The notes beneath the pieces are model-generated. The model did no database searches, was not told the origin of the DNA, and was given only the letters and a program-made list of their open reading frames with translations. DNA of 5,922 bases, from contig DAOWNM010000179.1 of NCBI GenBank assembly GCA_030642565.1, positions 1 through 5,922 on the forward strand. The letters are read 5' to 3'. The translations under genes were made by a program, and so were the position numbers. This DNA comes from Bacteroidota bacterium (GTDB taxonomy: Bacteria; Bacteroidota; Bacteroidia; Bacteroidales; GCA-2748055). Shown here piece by piece: positions 5,770-5,922 of this stretch. Position 1 is the first letter of the stretch; each line of letters starts with the position of its first letter.

Positions 5770-5922
5770 GGTTAATGGTGGGACCTGAAATTTACAACAT
5801 TCTTACGATGCCAGTCAATACTTGTATACTTTTTACACATACCCCGATTGGTTTAATATTTGTTAAATAGGCATGTATATTGACTGAAATAACAGTAATA
5901 TCATACCCCCAATCGACTTACC
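5770..5922. other. AT-rich upstream region of the hydrolase gene
   Basis: There is no coding region in these 153 bp, which continue beyond the window. They hold the hydrolase promoter candidate and a set of short repeats: a 9-bp inverted repeat (CAGTCAATA at 5812-5820, TATTGACTG at 5878-5886), an 8-bp direct repeat CATACCCC (5838-5845 and 5902-5909) and a 7-bp inverted repeat (CGATTGG at 5845-5851, CCAATCG at 5909-5915). No intrinsic terminator is visible. Confidence 0.55.
5787..5818 (-). promoter_or_regulatory. Candidate promoter of the hydrolase gene
   Basis: Reading the minus strand, TTG at 5818-5816 is followed after 21 bp by TAAATTTC at 5794-5787, which matches 7 of 8 positions of the Bacteroidota -7 element TAnnTTTG. 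Transcription would start near 5781, giving a leader of about 12 nt before the ATG at 5769, similar to the short leader proposed for the channel gene. The TTG is part of TTGACT, so a -35 element of the more usual bacterial type could also be argued, but no good TATAAT follows it. Confidence 0.35.

Overview
The window looks like a chromosomal segment of a Bacteroidota bacterium, probably a Bacteroidales- or Marinilabiliales-like lineage; the rank below phylum is inference. Four points support this. The intergenic DNA is AT-rich and flanks moderately GC-rich genes. None of the four genes has a convincing, well-spaced Shine-Dalgarno motif. Boxes resembling the Bacteroidota -7 element (TAnnTTTG) lie shortly upstream of several genes. 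The proteins (ECF sigma factor, large MscS-type channel, serine-hydrolase lipoprotein) fit the phylum. There is no sign of a mobile element, CRISPR array, tRNA or rRNA.

Layout: positions 1-274 are an AT-rich, gene-free leader with a small hairpin at 156-173. Two closely coupled plus-strand genes follow: an ECF-type RNA polymerase sigma factor (275-838) and, 2 bp later, a 110-residue protein with two membrane helices (841-1173). A good Rho-independent terminator candidate (1204-1247) closes this pair. Immediately after its T-tract lies a perfect TAnnTTTG box (1249-1256), overlapped by a 12-bp palindrome (1254-1265). A large mechanosensitive-channel gene then runs from 1277 to 3772. On the minus strand, a beta-lactamase-fold serine hydrolase lipoprotein runs from 5769 down to 3769, and its stop codon overlaps the channel's stop codon. 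The last 153 bp (5770-5922) are the hydrolase's upstream region, with a candidate promoter and several short repeats.

Working together: the sigma factor and the small membrane protein look like one operon, and the small protein is a plausible membrane-bound regulator or sensor for the sigma factor (inference from position and topology only). The channel and the lipoprotein are both envelope proteins, so the locus could be an envelope-stress or turgor-response neighbourhood. Nothing in the sequence proves that the sigma factor controls either of them. The genes belong to recognisable families, and I do not see a clearly new system. The most interesting points are the unnamed sigma partner, the compact terminator/promoter/palindrome junction before the channel gene, the overlapping convergent stops, and the tandemly duplicated C-terminal domain of the hydrolase.
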